Below are positions 26,114-35,291 of a stretch of 64,000 nucleotides of DNA, in pieces; position 1 is the stretch's first letter, and the number at the start of each line of letters is the position of its first letter. The translations under genes and the position numbers were made by a program. The notes under the pieces were generated by a model. It was not told the origin of the DNA. It saw nothing but the letters and a program-made list of their open reading frames with translations, and did not search any database. Origin of the DNA: Wujia chipingensis (GTDB lineage Bacteria > Bacillota > Clostridia > Lachnospirales > Lachnospiraceae); the NCBI RefSeq assembly GCF_014337155.1, contig NZ_CP060632.1, positions 577,001 through 641,000 of the forward strand, read 5' to 3'.

Positions 26114-26842
26114 GTGGAACAGGGAAAGATAGAACAGTTCAAGGAAGCAGTTGCACAGTGTAATTCGATTGTATTCTTTGGCGGTGCGGGTGTGTCGACG
26201 GAGAGCGGAATTCCGGATTTCCGAAGCACAGACGGTCTGTATAACCAGAAGTACAAATATCCACCGGAGACGATTGTCAGTCACAGCTTTTATATGCAGC
26301 GGACGGAAGAATTCTATGAGTTCTATAAGGACAAGATGCTGTTCCCTCAGGCACAGCCAAATGCTGCGCACAAGAAGCTTGCAGAGTTAGAACAGGCTGG
26401 AAAGCTGAAAGCAGTCATCACACAGAATATCGATGGACTGCATCAGGCGGCAGGCAGCAAAGAGGTGTTAGAGCTGCATGGCTCCGTACACCGGAATTAC
26501 TGTACGAAATGTAAGAAGTTTTTCCCGCTTTCGTATATCGTAGAATCAAAAGGCATTCCAACGTGCGACGAATGTGGTGCAATTATCAAACCGGACGTTG
26601 TTCTGTACGAGGAAGGACTTGACCAGAGTATCCTGACACGTTCAATCAATCATATCGCGAAGGCAGATATGCTGATCATCGGTGGTACATCGTTAGCGGT
26701 ATATCCGGCGGCAGGACTGATCGATTATTTCCATGGGAAATATCTGGTTGTCATCAATATGGCATCGACACCGCGTGATTCCTATGCGGATATTGTGATC
26801 AATGGCAAGATCGGTGAGGTATTGTCACAGATCGAGGTCTGA
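26114..26842 (+). CDS. Sirtuin-type NAD-dependent protein deacylase
   Basis: An enzyme of about 242 residues that removes acyl groups from lysines using NAD. Motifs: NAD-binding 'GAGVSTESGIPDFRS', catalytic 'TQNIDGLHQ' and 'ELHGS' (catalytic His), and a zinc site with two Cys pairs ('CTKC' and 'CDEC'). These place it in the CobB/Sir2 class with an intact Zn ribbon. The start is uncertain: GTG 26114 leaves a normal 17-residue lead into the NAD site, while the open frame extends to GTG 26063, just after cdaR. No strong ribosome binding site decides between them. It is the last gene before the riboflavin promoter. Confidence 0.85.
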   Translation: MEQGKIEQFKEAVAQCNSIVFFGGAGVSTESGIPDFRSTDGLYNQKYKYPPETIVSHSFYMQRTEEFYEFYKDKMLFPQAQPNAAHKKLAELEQAGKLKAVITQNIDGLHQAAGSKEVLELHGSVHRNYCTKCKKFFPLSYIVESKGIPTCDECGAIIKPDVVLYEEGLDQSILTRSINHIAKADMLIIGGTSLAVYPAAGLIDYFHGKYLVVINMASTPRDSYADIVINGKIGEVLSQIEV

Positions 26843-26850
26843 GACAGGAC

Positions 26851-26879
26851 TTGACAGACAAAAACGATGGTGCTAAAGT
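26851..26879 (+). promoter_or_regulatory. Promoter of the riboflavin operon
   Basis: A perfect TTGACA (26851-26856) is followed after 17 bp by TAAAGT (26874-26879). Transcription should start near 26886, about 25 nt before the FMN riboswitch. Confidence 0.75.
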
Positions 26880-26910
26880 ACAGTTGTGTCAAAAAGTAAA
26901 TAAATATTTA

Positions 26911-27016
26911 CTCGGGGCGGGGTGTGATTCCCCACCGGCGGTATAGCCCGCGCGCAGTGATGCATGATTTGGTGAGATTCCAAAGCCGACAGTATAGTCT
27001 GGATGAGAGAGTAAGG
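26911..27016 (+). ncRNA. FMN riboswitch (RFN element)
   Basis: The conserved RFN blocks are readable: 'GGGGCGGGGTGTGATTCCCC' followed by ACCGGCGGTATAGCCCGCG, then GATTTGGTGAGATTCCAAAG and CCGACAGTATAGTCTGGATG, ending with AGAGAGTAAGGA. This six-helix aptamer binds flavin mononucleotide. It lies between the rib promoter and a strong terminator (27084-27123), so control by transcription attenuation is expected: FMN binding favours termination before ribD. Confidence 0.97.
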
Positions 27017-27083
27017 ATAGAGTTGCAGGAGAAAAATGGCAGTGCGTGATGCACGATGACAGCCATTTGATTTCGATGAGGAT

Positions 27084-27123
27084 AAGCCCCGGGACATAAT
27101 GATATGTGACCGGGGCTTAATTT
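27084..27123 (+). terminator. Riboswitch-controlled terminator (attenuator) before ribD
   Basis: Stem AAGCCCCGG (27084-27092) pairs with CCGGGGCTT (27110-27118), extended inside by ACAT/ATGT. An AATTTTT tail follows. It lies 31 nt before the ribD GTG. The sequence 27017-27083 between aptamer and terminator, which contains a GCAGTGCGTGATGCACG-type inverted repeat, is the likely antiterminator region. Confidence 0.9.
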
Positions 27124-27153
27124 TTGGGTGAATAGAACAAAGAAGGTGATAAA

Positions 27154-28269
27154 GTGGCATACAAACAGGAATATATGGAGCTTGCGATCGAGCTTGCGAA
27201 AAAAGGAACCGGCGCGGTCAATCCGAATCCGCTTGTCGGTGCGGTGATCGTGAAGGGCGACCGGATCATCGGACAGGGGTATCATGCAAGATATGGGGAT
27301 CTGCATGCAGAACGGGCAGCATTTGCAAGTCTTACCGAGGATGCAACAGGCGCGGAAATGTATGTAACGCTGGAGCCATGCTGTCATTATGGCAAACAGC
27401 CCCCATGTACGCTTGCCATCGTGGAACACGGCATAAAAAAAGTCTATGTTGGAAGTGATGATCCAAACGACAAGGTGGCTGGAAAAGGCATTGCGTTTCT
27501 GCGGGAGCATGGCGTCGAGGTGGAAACCGGCGTGATGAAGGATGCTTGCGATGCAATCAATCCGGTATTCTTCCATTATATAACGACGAAGCTGCCGTAT
27601 GTGGTTATGAAATATGCGATGTCAATGGACGGCAAGATCGCAGCGTACACCGGAAAGAGCCAGTGGATTACCGGGGAAGCAGCGAGACAACATGTGCAGG
27701 AGACACGGAACTGGCTGAAGGGAATCATGGTGGGCTGCAATACGGTCTTACAGGATGATCCGGCGTTGACCTGCCGGATTGAAGGAGGAAGGAATCCAGT
27801 CCGGATTGTCTGCGATAGTCATCTACGAATCCCACTGGACTGCCGGTTAGTACAGACGGCGGTGGATGTGCCGACAATCGTGGCAACACTCGATGGTGCA
27901 TCGGACAAGGCAAAGGAATTGCAACAGGCAAATGTGCAGATACTACAGTGTAAGGAAAAAGATGGACGCATTGATCTGTATGATCTGATGGTGCAGCTTG
28001 GTGCACAGGATATCGACGGCATCCTGTTAGAAGGCGGCGGCACGTTAAATGAGCAGGCACTTGCACAGGATATCGTGCAGGAGGTGCAGGTATATATCGC
28101 ACCGAAGATCATAGGTGGTGCGGAAGCGAAAACCCCGGTGGAAGGCAAAGGCGTACCGGATCCAAATGGTGCGTACCGGTTTGCATTTGACCGGATGGAG
28201 CAGGTCGGAGACGACATCTTACTTCGATATCGAAAGGAGAAGCGGGAAATATGTTTACAGGAATCATAG
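27154..28269 (+). CDS. ribD: Bifunctional riboflavin deaminase/reductase RibD
   Basis: A 371-residue cytosolic enzyme catalysing the second and third steps of riboflavin synthesis. The N-terminal deaminase (about 1-145) has the zinc site 'HAERAAF' and 'PCCHYGKQPPC'. The C-terminal reductase (about 150-365) shows 'KYAMSMDGKIA' and 'LLEGGGTLN'. The start is GTG 27154, with AGAAGGTG upstream. It is the first gene of the FMN-riboswitch operon and overlaps ribE by 19 nt. Confidence 0.96.
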   Translation: MAYKQEYMELAIELAKKGTGAVNPNPLVGAVIVKGDRIIGQGYHARYGDLHAERAAFASLTEDATGAEMYVTLEPCCHYGKQPPCTLAIVEHGIKKVYVGSDDPNDKVAGKGIAFLREHGVEVETGVMKDACDAINPVFFHYITTKLPYVVMKYAMSMDGKIAAYTGKSQWITGEAARQHVQETRNWLKGIMVGCNTVLQDDPALTCRIEGGRNPVRIVCDSHLRIPLDCRLVQTAVDVPTIVATLDGASDKAKELQQANVQILQCKEKDGRIDLYDLMVQLGAQDIDGILLEGGGTLNEQALAQDIVQEVQVYIAPKIIGGAEAKTPVEGKGVPDPNGAYRFAFDRMEQVGDDILLRYRKEKREICLQES

Positions 28270-28907
28270 AAGAGGTTGGAACGCTTCTTGCCACGCGGAA
28301 AGCATCGAAATCGGAAAGCCTTACGATTGAGGCACCATATGTCTTGCAGGATGCGAAGGTTGGAGACAGTATCGCGGTCAATGGCATCTGTCTGACGGCA
28401 ACTTCGATTTCGGGCAATACATTTACGGCGGATGTCATGGCGGAGACGATGCGGCGGACATCGCTTGGCACACTGCATACCGGAAGTAAAGTCAATCTGG
28501 AACGTGCGATGGCGGCAGGTGGACGCTTCGGTGGGCATATCGTATCCGGACATATCGATGGCACTGGAGCGATCGCGAACATGGAACGGGAAGAAAATGC
28601 AGTCTGGGTGACAGTTGAGACGACACCACAGATTATGAAATACATCATCGAGAAAGGTTCGATCGCGATTGACGGCATTAGCCTGACGGTCGCGACGGTC
28701 AGCACCGACCGGTTTCAGGTATCAATCATTCCGCACACCGGTCAGGAGACGACGCTGCTTACGAAGAAGGCAGGCGATATTGTGAATCTGGAAAACGATG
28801 TGATCGGAAAATACGTGGAGCATCTGCTTCATTTCAAAGAGCCGGATAATAAGAAACAAAGCTCGAAGGTTGATATGGGATTTCTTGCAGAGCATGGATT
28901 CTTATAG
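28251..28907 (+). CDS. ribE: Riboflavin synthase, alpha chain
   Basis: A 218-residue enzyme that forms riboflavin from two 6,7-dimethyl-8-ribityllumazine molecules. It starts with the classical 'MFTGIIEEVGTL' and contains two lumazine-binding repeats (about 1-97 and 98-200), each with a 'GDSIAVNGICLT'/'GSIAIDGISLT' segment and the 'GGHIVSGHIDG' loop between. Its start lies inside the ribD end, indicating coupled translation. Confidence 0.96.
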   Translation: MFTGIIEEVGTLLATRKASKSESLTIEAPYVLQDAKVGDSIAVNGICLTATSISGNTFTADVMAETMRRTSLGTLHTGSKVNLERAMAAGGRFGGHIVSGHIDGTGAIANMEREENAVWVTVETTPQIMKYIIEKGSIAIDGISLTVATVSTDRFQVSIIPHTGQETTLLTKKAGDIVNLENDVIGKYVEHLLHFKEPDNKKQSSKVDMGFLAEHGFL

Positions 28908-28982
28908 AGAAATTAGCGATAATTACACATAATAGAGTTATGAACAGACAATGATAAACAATTCATAAAATGGAGGAACAAC

Positions 28983-30185
28983 ATGGAATTAAACAGCATT
29001 GAAGAGGTTGTAGAGGACCTCAAAAAAGGAAAATGTGTTGTGATCATGGACGATGAAAATCGCGAGAATGAGGGCGATGTCATCTGTGCCGCAGAATTTG
29101 CAACAACAGAGAACGTGAACTTTATGGCAAGCTATGCCAAAGGTCTGATCTGTATGCCAATGGCACCGGAATATACAGACAAGCTACATCTGCCACAGAT
29201 GTGTATTACAAATACAGACAATCACTGCACCGCATTTTCCGTATCGGTCGATCATGTGAGTACGACAACTGGTATCTCAGCCTATGAGCGAGGGATTACA
29301 GCACGCAAGTTTGTGGAGGACGATGCGAAGCCAGAAGATTTTCGCAGACCGGGACATATGTTCCCACTCGAGGCAAGACCAGGTGGCGTGATCGAGCGTC
29401 AGGGACACACCGAGGCAACGGTAGATCTGATGAAGATTGCAGGATTGAAACCGGTTGGTCTTTGCTGTGAGATCATGCGCGACGATGGTATGATGGCAAG
29501 ACGCGATGACTTGGAGCAGTTTGCAAAGCAGCATGATCTGAAGATCTCTACTGTAGAGAAACTGATCCAGTATCGTAAGGAGCATGAAGTATTTGTCGAG
29601 TGCGTGGCAAAGGCAAAGATGCCGACACGTTACGGCGAGTTCATGATTTACGGCTATGTAAATAAATTAAACGGCGAGCACCATGTCGCACTCGTAAAGG
29701 GTGACATCACCGATGGCGAACCAGTTCTTTGCCGTGTACATTCCGAGTGTCTGACCGGCGATGCACTTGGTTCTGCACGCTGCGACTGCGGACAGCAGTA
29801 TGATGCAGCAATGAAGCAGATTGCCAAGGAGGGCAGAGGCGTGCTTCTCTACCTGCGTCAGGAAGGCCGTGGAATCGGACTTATCAACAAGATCCGCGCG
29901 TACCAGTTGCAGGATCAGGGACTTGACACGGTCGAGGCGAACTTGAAGCTCGGCTTCCCGGAGGATGCCCGTGACTACACGATCGGTACACAGATCCTTG
30001 TAGACCTCGGCGTACACAAGATGCGCCTGCTCACAAACAACCCACTCAAGGTATACGGCCTTTCCGGCTACAACCTTGAAATCGTTGAGCGTGTGCCAAT
30101 CGAGATGGAACCGGGCAAATACGATATGTTCTATTTGAAAACAAAGAAAGAAAAGATGGGACATATTCTCGATAATGTAGATTGA
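28983..30185 (+). CDS. ribBA: Bifunctional DHBP synthase/GTP cyclohydrolase II RibBA
   Basis: A 400-residue enzyme that supplies both precursors of riboflavin. The RibB half (about 1-200) has '[10 protein letters not shown]' and '[12 protein letters not shown]'. The RibA half (about 205-400) has the zinc motif '[15 protein letters not shown]' and the '[10 protein letters not shown]' loop with the catalytic Arg. Both halves look intact. TGGAGG precedes the ATG. It is followed by 355 nt without a gene, mostly occupied by structured element class A copy 2, before ribH. Confidence 0.96.
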   Translation: MELNSIEEVVEDLKKGKCVVIMDDENRENEGDVICAAEFATTENVNFMASYAKGLICMPMAPEYTDKLHLPQMCITNTDNHCTAFSVSVDHVSTTTGISAYERGITARKFVEDDAKPEDFRRPGHMFPLEARPGGVIERQGHTEATVDLMKIAGLKPVGLCCEIMRDDGMMARRDDLEQFAKQHDLKISTVEKLIQYRKEHEVFVECVAKAKMPTRYGEFMIYGYVNKLNGEHHVALVKGDITDGEPVLCRVHSECLTGDALGSARCDCGQQYDAAMKQIAKEGRGVLLYLRQEGRGIGLINKIRAYQLQDQGLDTVEANLKLGFPEDARDYTIGTQILVDLGVHKMRLLTNNPLKVYGLSGYNLEIVERVPIEMEPGKYDMFYLKTKKEKMGHILDNVD

Positions 30186-30291
30186 TGACATTAATATATA
30201 AAAAACTAACAAGGATAAATTTCAGGAAAGACGGTATACCAAACACATAAAAGGTGGTGAATGCCGCCTCTCCGTACAAATATGAGAATGT

Positions 30292-30515
30292 TTATAGCCA
30301 CATCCTAAAAGGAAAATGTGTATTGCGATGTTCTTCTATGTATGATTCCAATGCAGACCATTGGAACACGCCAGCACTTAACAAGCAGTGCCGCCATCGA
30401 AAAATGGTGGTGCTGCGAGTTTAGTGTCTGCTGCGTGTGGAAGTGAACGAGAGTGCGTCTGCATGGAACATACATAGGAGAACATCGATAGAAAGAATGT
30501 AGAGATGTGGCATAA
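30292..30515 (+). repeat. Structured element class A, copy 2 (inside the rib operon)
   Basis: It has the same core as 9009-9214: GCAGACCATTGGAACACGCC begins at 30353, and GAGTTTAGTGTCTGCTGCG and GTGTGGAAGTGA follow the variable hairpin, closing with GTCTGC (30457-30462). The variable hairpin here is GCAGTGCCGCCAT/ATGGTGGTGCTGC, which pairs fully with three G-U wobbles but is unrelated in sequence to copy 1. The outer arms also differ from copy 1 yet pair with each other: CGATGTTCTTCTATGTATG (from 30326) with CATACATAGGAGAACATCG (ending 30487), and TTATAGCCACATC (30292-30304) with GATGTGGCATAA (30504-30515, one bulge). The element ends 25 nt before the ribH ATG. Positions 30186-30291 upstream show only a weak GGTGG/CCGCC hairpin. 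Confidence 0.85.
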
Positions 30516-30540
30516 GAATAAAAATAAGGAGAGAAAGAAA

Positions 30541-31002
30541 ATGAACAAATTAGAAGGAAAATTAGTCGCAGATGGCGCAAAAATCGGAATCGTAGCAGCA
30601 AGATTTAACGAATTTATCGTATCCAAATTAGTCGGTGGTGCGATGGACGGTCTGATCCGTCATGACGTGAAGGAAGAGGACGTCACAGTCGCATGGGTAC
30701 CAGGTGCATTTGAAATCCCAGTTGTCGCAAAGAAGATGGCAAAGTCTGGAAAGTATGACGCGGTAATCTGTCTTGGCGCCGTTATCCGTGGAGCAACAAG
30801 CCACTATGATTACGTATGTAACGAAGTATCCAAGGGCGTAGCTTCCGTATCACTGGAGACAGAGATTCCGGTATTGTTCGGTGTCGTTACAACCGAGAAC
30901 ATCGAGCAGGCAATCGAGCGTGCAGGTACAAAGGCTGGAAACAAGGGATACGATTGTGCCCTTTCAGCTATTGAGATGATCAACCTCATGAAGCAGATCT
31001 AA
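30541..31002 (+). CDS. ribH: 6,7-dimethyl-8-ribityllumazine synthase
   Basis: A 153-residue enzyme that joins the RibA/RibD product with dihydroxybutanone phosphate. Characteristic segments are 'AARFNEFI', 'VPGAFEIP', '[14 protein letters not shown]' and '[18 protein letters not shown]'. The length is normal for the icosahedral enzyme. ATG 30541 follows AAGGAGAG; the frame from 30505 has no ribosome binding site. Its leader contains structured element class A copy 2, which may influence RibH expression independently of the riboswitch. Confidence 0.96.
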   Translation: MNKLEGKLVADGAKIGIVAARFNEFIVSKLVGGAMDGLIRHDVKEEDVTVAWVPGAFEIPVVAKKMAKSGKYDAVICLGAVIRGATSHYDYVCNEVSKGVASVSLETEIPVLFGVVTTENIEQAIERAGTKAGNKGYDCALSAIEMINLMKQI

Positions 31003-31050
31003 TTACCTGCGATACACCAGAAGTTTAGTTTTAAGTAAGGATAGACGAAT

Positions 31051-31860
31051 ATGAAAAAAGAACGTTGTATGTTGTTTTTTGATATTGATGGGACATTGAT
31101 CACAACCGATGGCAGGCGGACATTTCCGGAGAGTGCGAAGCGTGCGCTGCGCGAGGCAAGGGAGCGAGGACACCTTGTCTACATCAACACCGGGCGCGTC
31201 ATGGAAAATGTGGATGATTTCATCCGCGAAGTCGGTTTTGATGGATATGTCTGCGGTTGCGGAACATATATTGTGTCTGAGGGAGAAGTGATGCTGCATC
31301 ACCGTATCCCGCAGGAACGCTGCCGCGAGATCGCGTATAAGTGCCGGGAATGTCACATGATGGCAATCTTTGAACACACGGATCATACCGGTTATGATAG
31401 CGCACTGGCTGGCGAGGACGCCGGGTATCAGGAGATTCTGCACTATTTCAAATCCATGGGGCGCCATATGATTGATAACATTGAAGATCCGGAATTTTGC
31501 TTTGACAAGTTTGCCTGCTGGTATGAGGAAGGCAACCCGAAGCTGCAGGAATTTATTGATTATATGTCTGAAGATTTTACCTGTATTCAGCGTGAGGGCA
31601 ATTTCTTAGAGGTTGTGCCACACGGATTTTCCAAGGCGACTGGTATCCGGTTTTTGATGGAGAAATATGATATTCCGCTTGAACGCATTTATGCGTTTGG
31701 GGATAGCAATAACGACCTCGATATGTTACGATATGTACAAAACAGTATTGCGATGGGCGTCTGCACAGAGGAAGTGGCTGAGGCTGCTTCGTACCGTACG
31801 GATACGGTAGAACAGGACGGCATCGAGAAAGCCATGCGGCATTTTGGGATGATAGAGTAA
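31051..31860 (+). CDS. HAD-superfamily Cof-type hydrolase
   Basis: A 269-residue phosphatase-like protein. Motif I is 'FFDIDGTLIT' (nucleophile Asp), the conserved Lys is in 'SKATGIRFLMEKY', and motif IV is 'FGDSNNDLDML'. A C2-type cap domain lies between, as in Cof/YbjI sugar phosphatases. Relatives dephosphorylate sugar phosphates or flavin precursors. Position just after ribH makes the missing ArPP phosphatase step of riboflavin synthesis a possibility, but it is 48 nt away and physiological substrates of this family are hard to predict. It is followed 3 nt later by the next gene. Confidence 0.85.
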   Translation: MKKERCMLFFDIDGTLITTDGRRTFPESAKRALREARERGHLVYINTGRVMENVDDFIREVGFDGYVCGCGTYIVSEGEVMLHHRIPQERCREIAYKCRECHMMAIFEHTDHTGYDSALAGEDAGYQEILHYFKSMGRHMIDNIEDPEFCFDKFACWYEEGNPKLQEFIDYMSEDFTCIQREGNFLEVVPHGFSKATGIRFLMEKYDIPLERIYAFGDSNNDLDMLRYVQNSIAMGVCTEEVAEAASYRTDTVEQDGIEKAMRHFGMIE

Positions 31861-31863
31861 GCC

Positions 31864-33651
31864 ATGAATGAACGACGTTTTCGACAACTGAATATATTGA
31901 CGATCATTGCCGTAGCGGTCGGGGTAGGGATGATGCTCTTTTTTGCATTTGTCGTATCGGACGGTGGCAATCAGAAGATTTCCTTCCGCACGCCAAAGAA
32001 GCTTGATGATACATGGGTGTTGTACCGGCAGGGCGAATCGGATGAACAGATCATAGATCTGCCGACGAAGCTCAAGGCGAAAAAAGGCGAGATCATCACG
32101 ATCGCACATCAGATGCCGGAGGATGCCGGCGAGGACAGCGCGATCTGTTTTTACACAGAGTTTCAGAACGTGATCGTTTCCATCGGAGATCGTCGTGTCT
32201 ATGAAAGCGGTGTGCTGGCAGATAACAAGATGACGAAAAATGCTGTGCCCGGATATCACGTGGTAGATATTGACGCGAGAGCCGGGGAGACAGTAACGAT
32301 CCAGCTTGCCTCGGCATATGGCAGATACAGTGGCAGAATACCGGGGATTTATTATGGTTCGCGTGGAGATATTGTATCGTGGCTCATACGGAGAAATGGT
32401 ATTCCATTTGTTGTGTCACTGATGATCCTAGTGCTTACGATCCTGCTTGGCGTGTCACTGTTATTTATGACAAATGAAAACATCAACAAGCAGAAGGCAG
32501 CGTATGGATTTGGGTTTATTGTCTTTGCGGCGGCTTGGATTTTCTTTGGAAATACGATGATGCAGCTGCTGACGAAGAATCAGTTCGCAACGTACATGGC
32601 GAGCCAGATTTTCCTGCTTTTGATGCCGCTGTTATATTTTATGTATCTGCGAAGCTTCGCGATGAAGCGGCGCTATGCGAAGATCTTTGAGATTTTGATT
32701 TATGTTTATGCGGTGAATTTCCTGACTGGAATCGTATTCCAGTTAGTGGGTGTCTGCGATTTTGCAAGCTATATGTTCTTCACGAAGATTCTGATCATGG
32801 TTGGCTTGCTGTTGCTATGTCTGATTATGTATTTAGCGGCAGACACATATGCAGATAAGAGCATTTACAGCAATTTTTGGGCGAATGTGATACTGACCGG
32901 ATCGTGTCTGGTGGAATTCATCCTGCATTTCTTCCGGTTTTACAAGAGTTATCAGGGCGTTGTCCTGCAGATCGGATTGTTTGTATTTGCGGTGCTGTTG
33001 ATGATTTCTATCGAGAAAACGGTGATTCAGGAGATGAATGCGGAGCGTGATGCAGCGCTGAGCAGTGTCGGACATGAGAAGTCGCAGGCGGTGCGCACGA
33101 TCAATACCGCACTGATTTATCGGGCGTTAAATACTGCGATTACAGATTTGAAGACACATGATCAGTCGAACAGCCGCCTGATTTACGATACCTCGATGTT
33201 TATGCAGCACAATATGGATGCAGTTTATAAGCAGGGGCTTGTTTCTTTCGATACAGAGCTTTCGTATATCCGGGCATATCTCGGCATGCAGAAACGGATT
33301 CATCCGGGACTTGAGGTGCTTGTGGAAGACAAGGTGACAGAGTTCAAGGTACCATACAATACGATTGAACCGCTTGTGGAAAATGCAGTCGAGGCGGCTG
33401 TGGAAACGAAGCAGGATGGAAAGGTTGTTGTGCGAAGCTATGAGCGGCTGGACTGTTTCGCAATCCAGATTGTTGACAATGGAAATGGTGTTTCACCAGT
33501 AAAGAAATTCCGGGCAAAGCAGGATTTCCGGGGACTGCAAAAGCAGTTGAAATCGTCGGTGGGTGCTTTGATTGAAGTGCGCACAAAACCGGATAAGGGT
33601 ACGATATTGACTGTGAAGATCCCAAAACAGGGATATGTAATAAAGGAGTAA
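31864..33651 (+). CDS. LytS-like membrane sensor with degenerate histidine site
   Basis: A 595-residue protein. One N-terminal membrane helix (about 12-30) is followed by an extracellular region (about 30-175), seven or so membrane segments (about 178-385, 7TMR-DISM-like) and a cytoplasmic kinase-like part. The ATPase region is recognisable: N box 'EPLVENAVEAAV' and G1 box 'VDNGNGV'. The dimerisation motif that in LytS-type kinases reads INPHFLFNALN here reads 'INTALIYRALN', so the phosphoacceptor His is replaced by Ala. No response regulator is adjacent. It may be a pseudokinase or a non-phosphorelay sensor. ATG 31864 directly follows the HAD gene. Confidence 0.78.
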   Translation: MNERRFRQLNILTIIAVAVGVGMMLFFAFVVSDGGNQKISFRTPKKLDDTWVLYRQGESDEQIIDLPTKLKAKKGEIITIAHQMPEDAGEDSAICFYTEFQNVIVSIGDRRVYESGVLADNKMTKNAVPGYHVVDIDARAGETVTIQLASAYGRYSGRIPGIYYGSRGDIVSWLIRRNGIPFVVSLMILVLTILLGVSLLFMTNENINKQKAAYGFGFIVFAAAWIFFGNTMMQLLTKNQFATYMASQIFLLLMPLLYFMYLRSFAMKRRYAKIFEILIYVYAVNFLTGIVFQLVGVCDFASYMFFTKILIMVGLLLLCLIMYLAADTYADKSIYSNFWANVILTGSCLVEFILHFFRFYKSYQGVVLQIGLFVFAVLLMISIEKTVIQEMNAERDAALSSVGHEKSQAVRTINTALIYRALNTAITDLKTHDQSNSRLIYDTSMFMQHNMDAVYKQGLVSFDTELSYIRAYLGMQKRIHPGLEVLVEDKVTEFKVPYNTIEPLVENAVEAAVETKQDGKVVVRSYERLDCFAIQIVDNGNGVSPVKKFRAKQDFRGLQKQLKSSVGALIEVRTKPDKGTILTVKIPKQGYVIKE

Positions 33652-33655
33652 GAAG

Positions 33656-34429
33656 ATGACATTTTCGGAACAGATCGTGTATGGCTGGTTTAAGCCATCC
33701 AAATATAAAGATATGATAGAGTTACCGCGCAGGCGATTTGTTGTGTATGTCATTGTGATGATGCTTGTCTTGGCGATTGTCAGCTACGTCGTTCCGACGG
33801 CTTCGATCATCTCTGGATTTGGCGGATTTGAGAAGCTTTTTACACAGAGTCTTGGAGAAGTAAATTATACGGACGATACGCTTTCTGTGTCCAATAATTT
33901 TGATATGCATATCAACGCCGCGAATTTTTTAGTGGATACGTCACAGGAGACGGTGCAGAACGAAAGCCTCAAAAAACAGGGCATGTTTCTTGCGGTTGGA
34001 AGCAAGACCGTGCGGATCAGCATGGTACTAGGTTCCAAGGTGACAGATTACGGGGTATATTATCTGTCTGATTATTTGCAGGATGGGTTTAACAATGACA
34101 GTCTTGTTGCGATGATTCCGTCGATCTACGCGGTACTTTTCGTGACACTGCTTGGAACGATGCTCAGTTATTTTGTAAAATACGCAGTGGTTGCGCTGCT
34201 CTTTTCTATCCTTGTGAACAGCATGAATCATCAGTTTCATTTGAACTTACAATTCGGACAGGTGTTTGCGCTTTGTTTCTATGGACAGTCGTTTGCAATG
34301 ATCCTGTCGAATTTCAATCAGGCAATCGGTCTTTTGCCAACGCTGCTTGTATCGATCGTTGGAATTTTCGTGACTGTTCATATGATTACCGTGAGTGTTG
34401 CGCTTATGAAAAACGAGCGGGAATTGTAG
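33656..34429 (+). CDS. DUF1189 family membrane protein
   Basis: A 257-residue membrane protein. It begins 'FSEQIVYGWFKPSKYKDMIE', followed by a membrane helix, an extracellular segment (about 50-145) and three to four further helices. This layout matches DUF1189, a Firmicutes family of unknown function. It starts 4 nt after the degenerate sensor gene and is probably co-transcribed with it, so the two may form one membrane complex. Confidence 0.75.
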   Translation: MTFSEQIVYGWFKPSKYKDMIELPRRRFVVYVIVMMLVLAIVSYVVPTASIISGFGGFEKLFTQSLGEVNYTDDTLSVSNNFDMHINAANFLVDTSQETVQNESLKKQGMFLAVGSKTVRISMVLGSKVTDYGVYYLSDYLQDGFNNDSLVAMIPSIYAVLFVTLLGTMLSYFVKYAVVALLFSILVNSMNHQFHLNLQFGQVFALCFYGQSFAMILSNFNQAIGLLPTLLVSIVGIFVTVHMITVSVALMKNEREL

Positions 34430-34566
34430 CAGAAAAGGATTTCAGTTTGTAAATCAAAATTTGATATAACATACACTTATAGTCGGATATAAAAACCTTG
34501 TATTTTTCAGAATTGCCTTATAGCTATATAATAGGGGCATGAAAGAAATTGATCGAGGTGAGAACG

Positions 34567-35202
34567 ATGAGACAGATTTTATGTTATGGAGATTCGAATA
34601 CATATGGATTAGTACCGAAGGAAAACGCACGGTATCCATGGGGGATCCGTTGGACAAGCCGGTTGAATGAGAAGCTTGGACTTCTGCAGTACCGTGTGAT
34701 TGAGGAAGGGCTGTGCGGACGGACGACCATCTTCGATGATCCGTTCCGAGACCATCGAAATGGCGCAAAATTTGTCAATGCTGTGCTGGAGACACACGGG
34801 GCATCGGATCTTATCATCCTGATGCTTGGAACCAATGATTGCAAGACCGCATACAAGACGACACCACAGTTGATTGGAAAGGGTGTGGAGACGGTAATCG
34901 CGAAGATCCGAAGCTTTGCACCGGACAGCAAGATTCTGCTTGTGTCACCGATCCATCTGGGCGAGAAGGTCTGGGAGAAATCTTATGATCCGGAGTTTTC
35001 CAGAGAGTCGGTCGATGTATCGAAGGGGCTTGCCGATGTCTATGCGGAAATCGCGAGAAATGAACATCTGTATTTCTTAGATGCATCCGATGTGGCTGCA
35101 CCGAGTGACACCGATCAGGAGCATCTGAATGAGGAAGGGCACGCGAAGCTCGCGGAAGCAATCTACGAGAAGGTGGATGATATATTCGCGGAGGCTGCGT
35201 AG
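34567..35202 (+). CDS. SGNH/GDSL-family hydrolase (esterase)
   Basis: A 211-residue cytosolic esterase-like protein. Block I is 'CYGDSNTYG' (nucleophile Ser), block III is 'MLGTNDCK', and block V 'DQEHLNEEGH' supplies the Asp and His. The 'NTYG' and 'LCGRTT' segments resemble arylesterases/acetylxylan esterases of the SGNH fold. There is no signal peptide. ATG 34567 has GAGGTGA upstream; the longer frame starts at 34549. It ends before a bidirectional terminator shared with the convergent MATE gene. Confidence 0.88.
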   Translation: MRQILCYGDSNTYGLVPKENARYPWGIRWTSRLNEKLGLLQYRVIEEGLCGRTTIFDDPFRDHRNGAKFVNAVLETHGASDLIILMLGTNDCKTAYKTTPQLIGKGVETVIAKIRSFAPDSKILLVSPIHLGEKVWEKSYDPEFSRESVDVSKGLADVYAEIARNEHLYFLDASDVAAPSDTDQEHLNEEGHAKLAEAIYEKVDDIFAEAA

Positions 35203-35239
35203 ATTTCTTCGTAGAATAATATAATTTAGTACGAATATA

Positions 35240-35284
35240 AGAAGCCGGTAAGAGACTATTTCATATAGTTTCTTACCGGCTTCT
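35240..35284. terminator. Bidirectional terminator between convergent genes
   Basis: AGAAGCCGGTAAGA (35240-35253) pairs with TCTTACCGGCTTCT (35271-35284), almost perfectly, between the esterase gene (+) and the MATE gene (-). T-rich tails on both strands are short, so efficiency is uncertain. Confidence 0.75.
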
Positions 35285-35291
35285 GTGTTAA

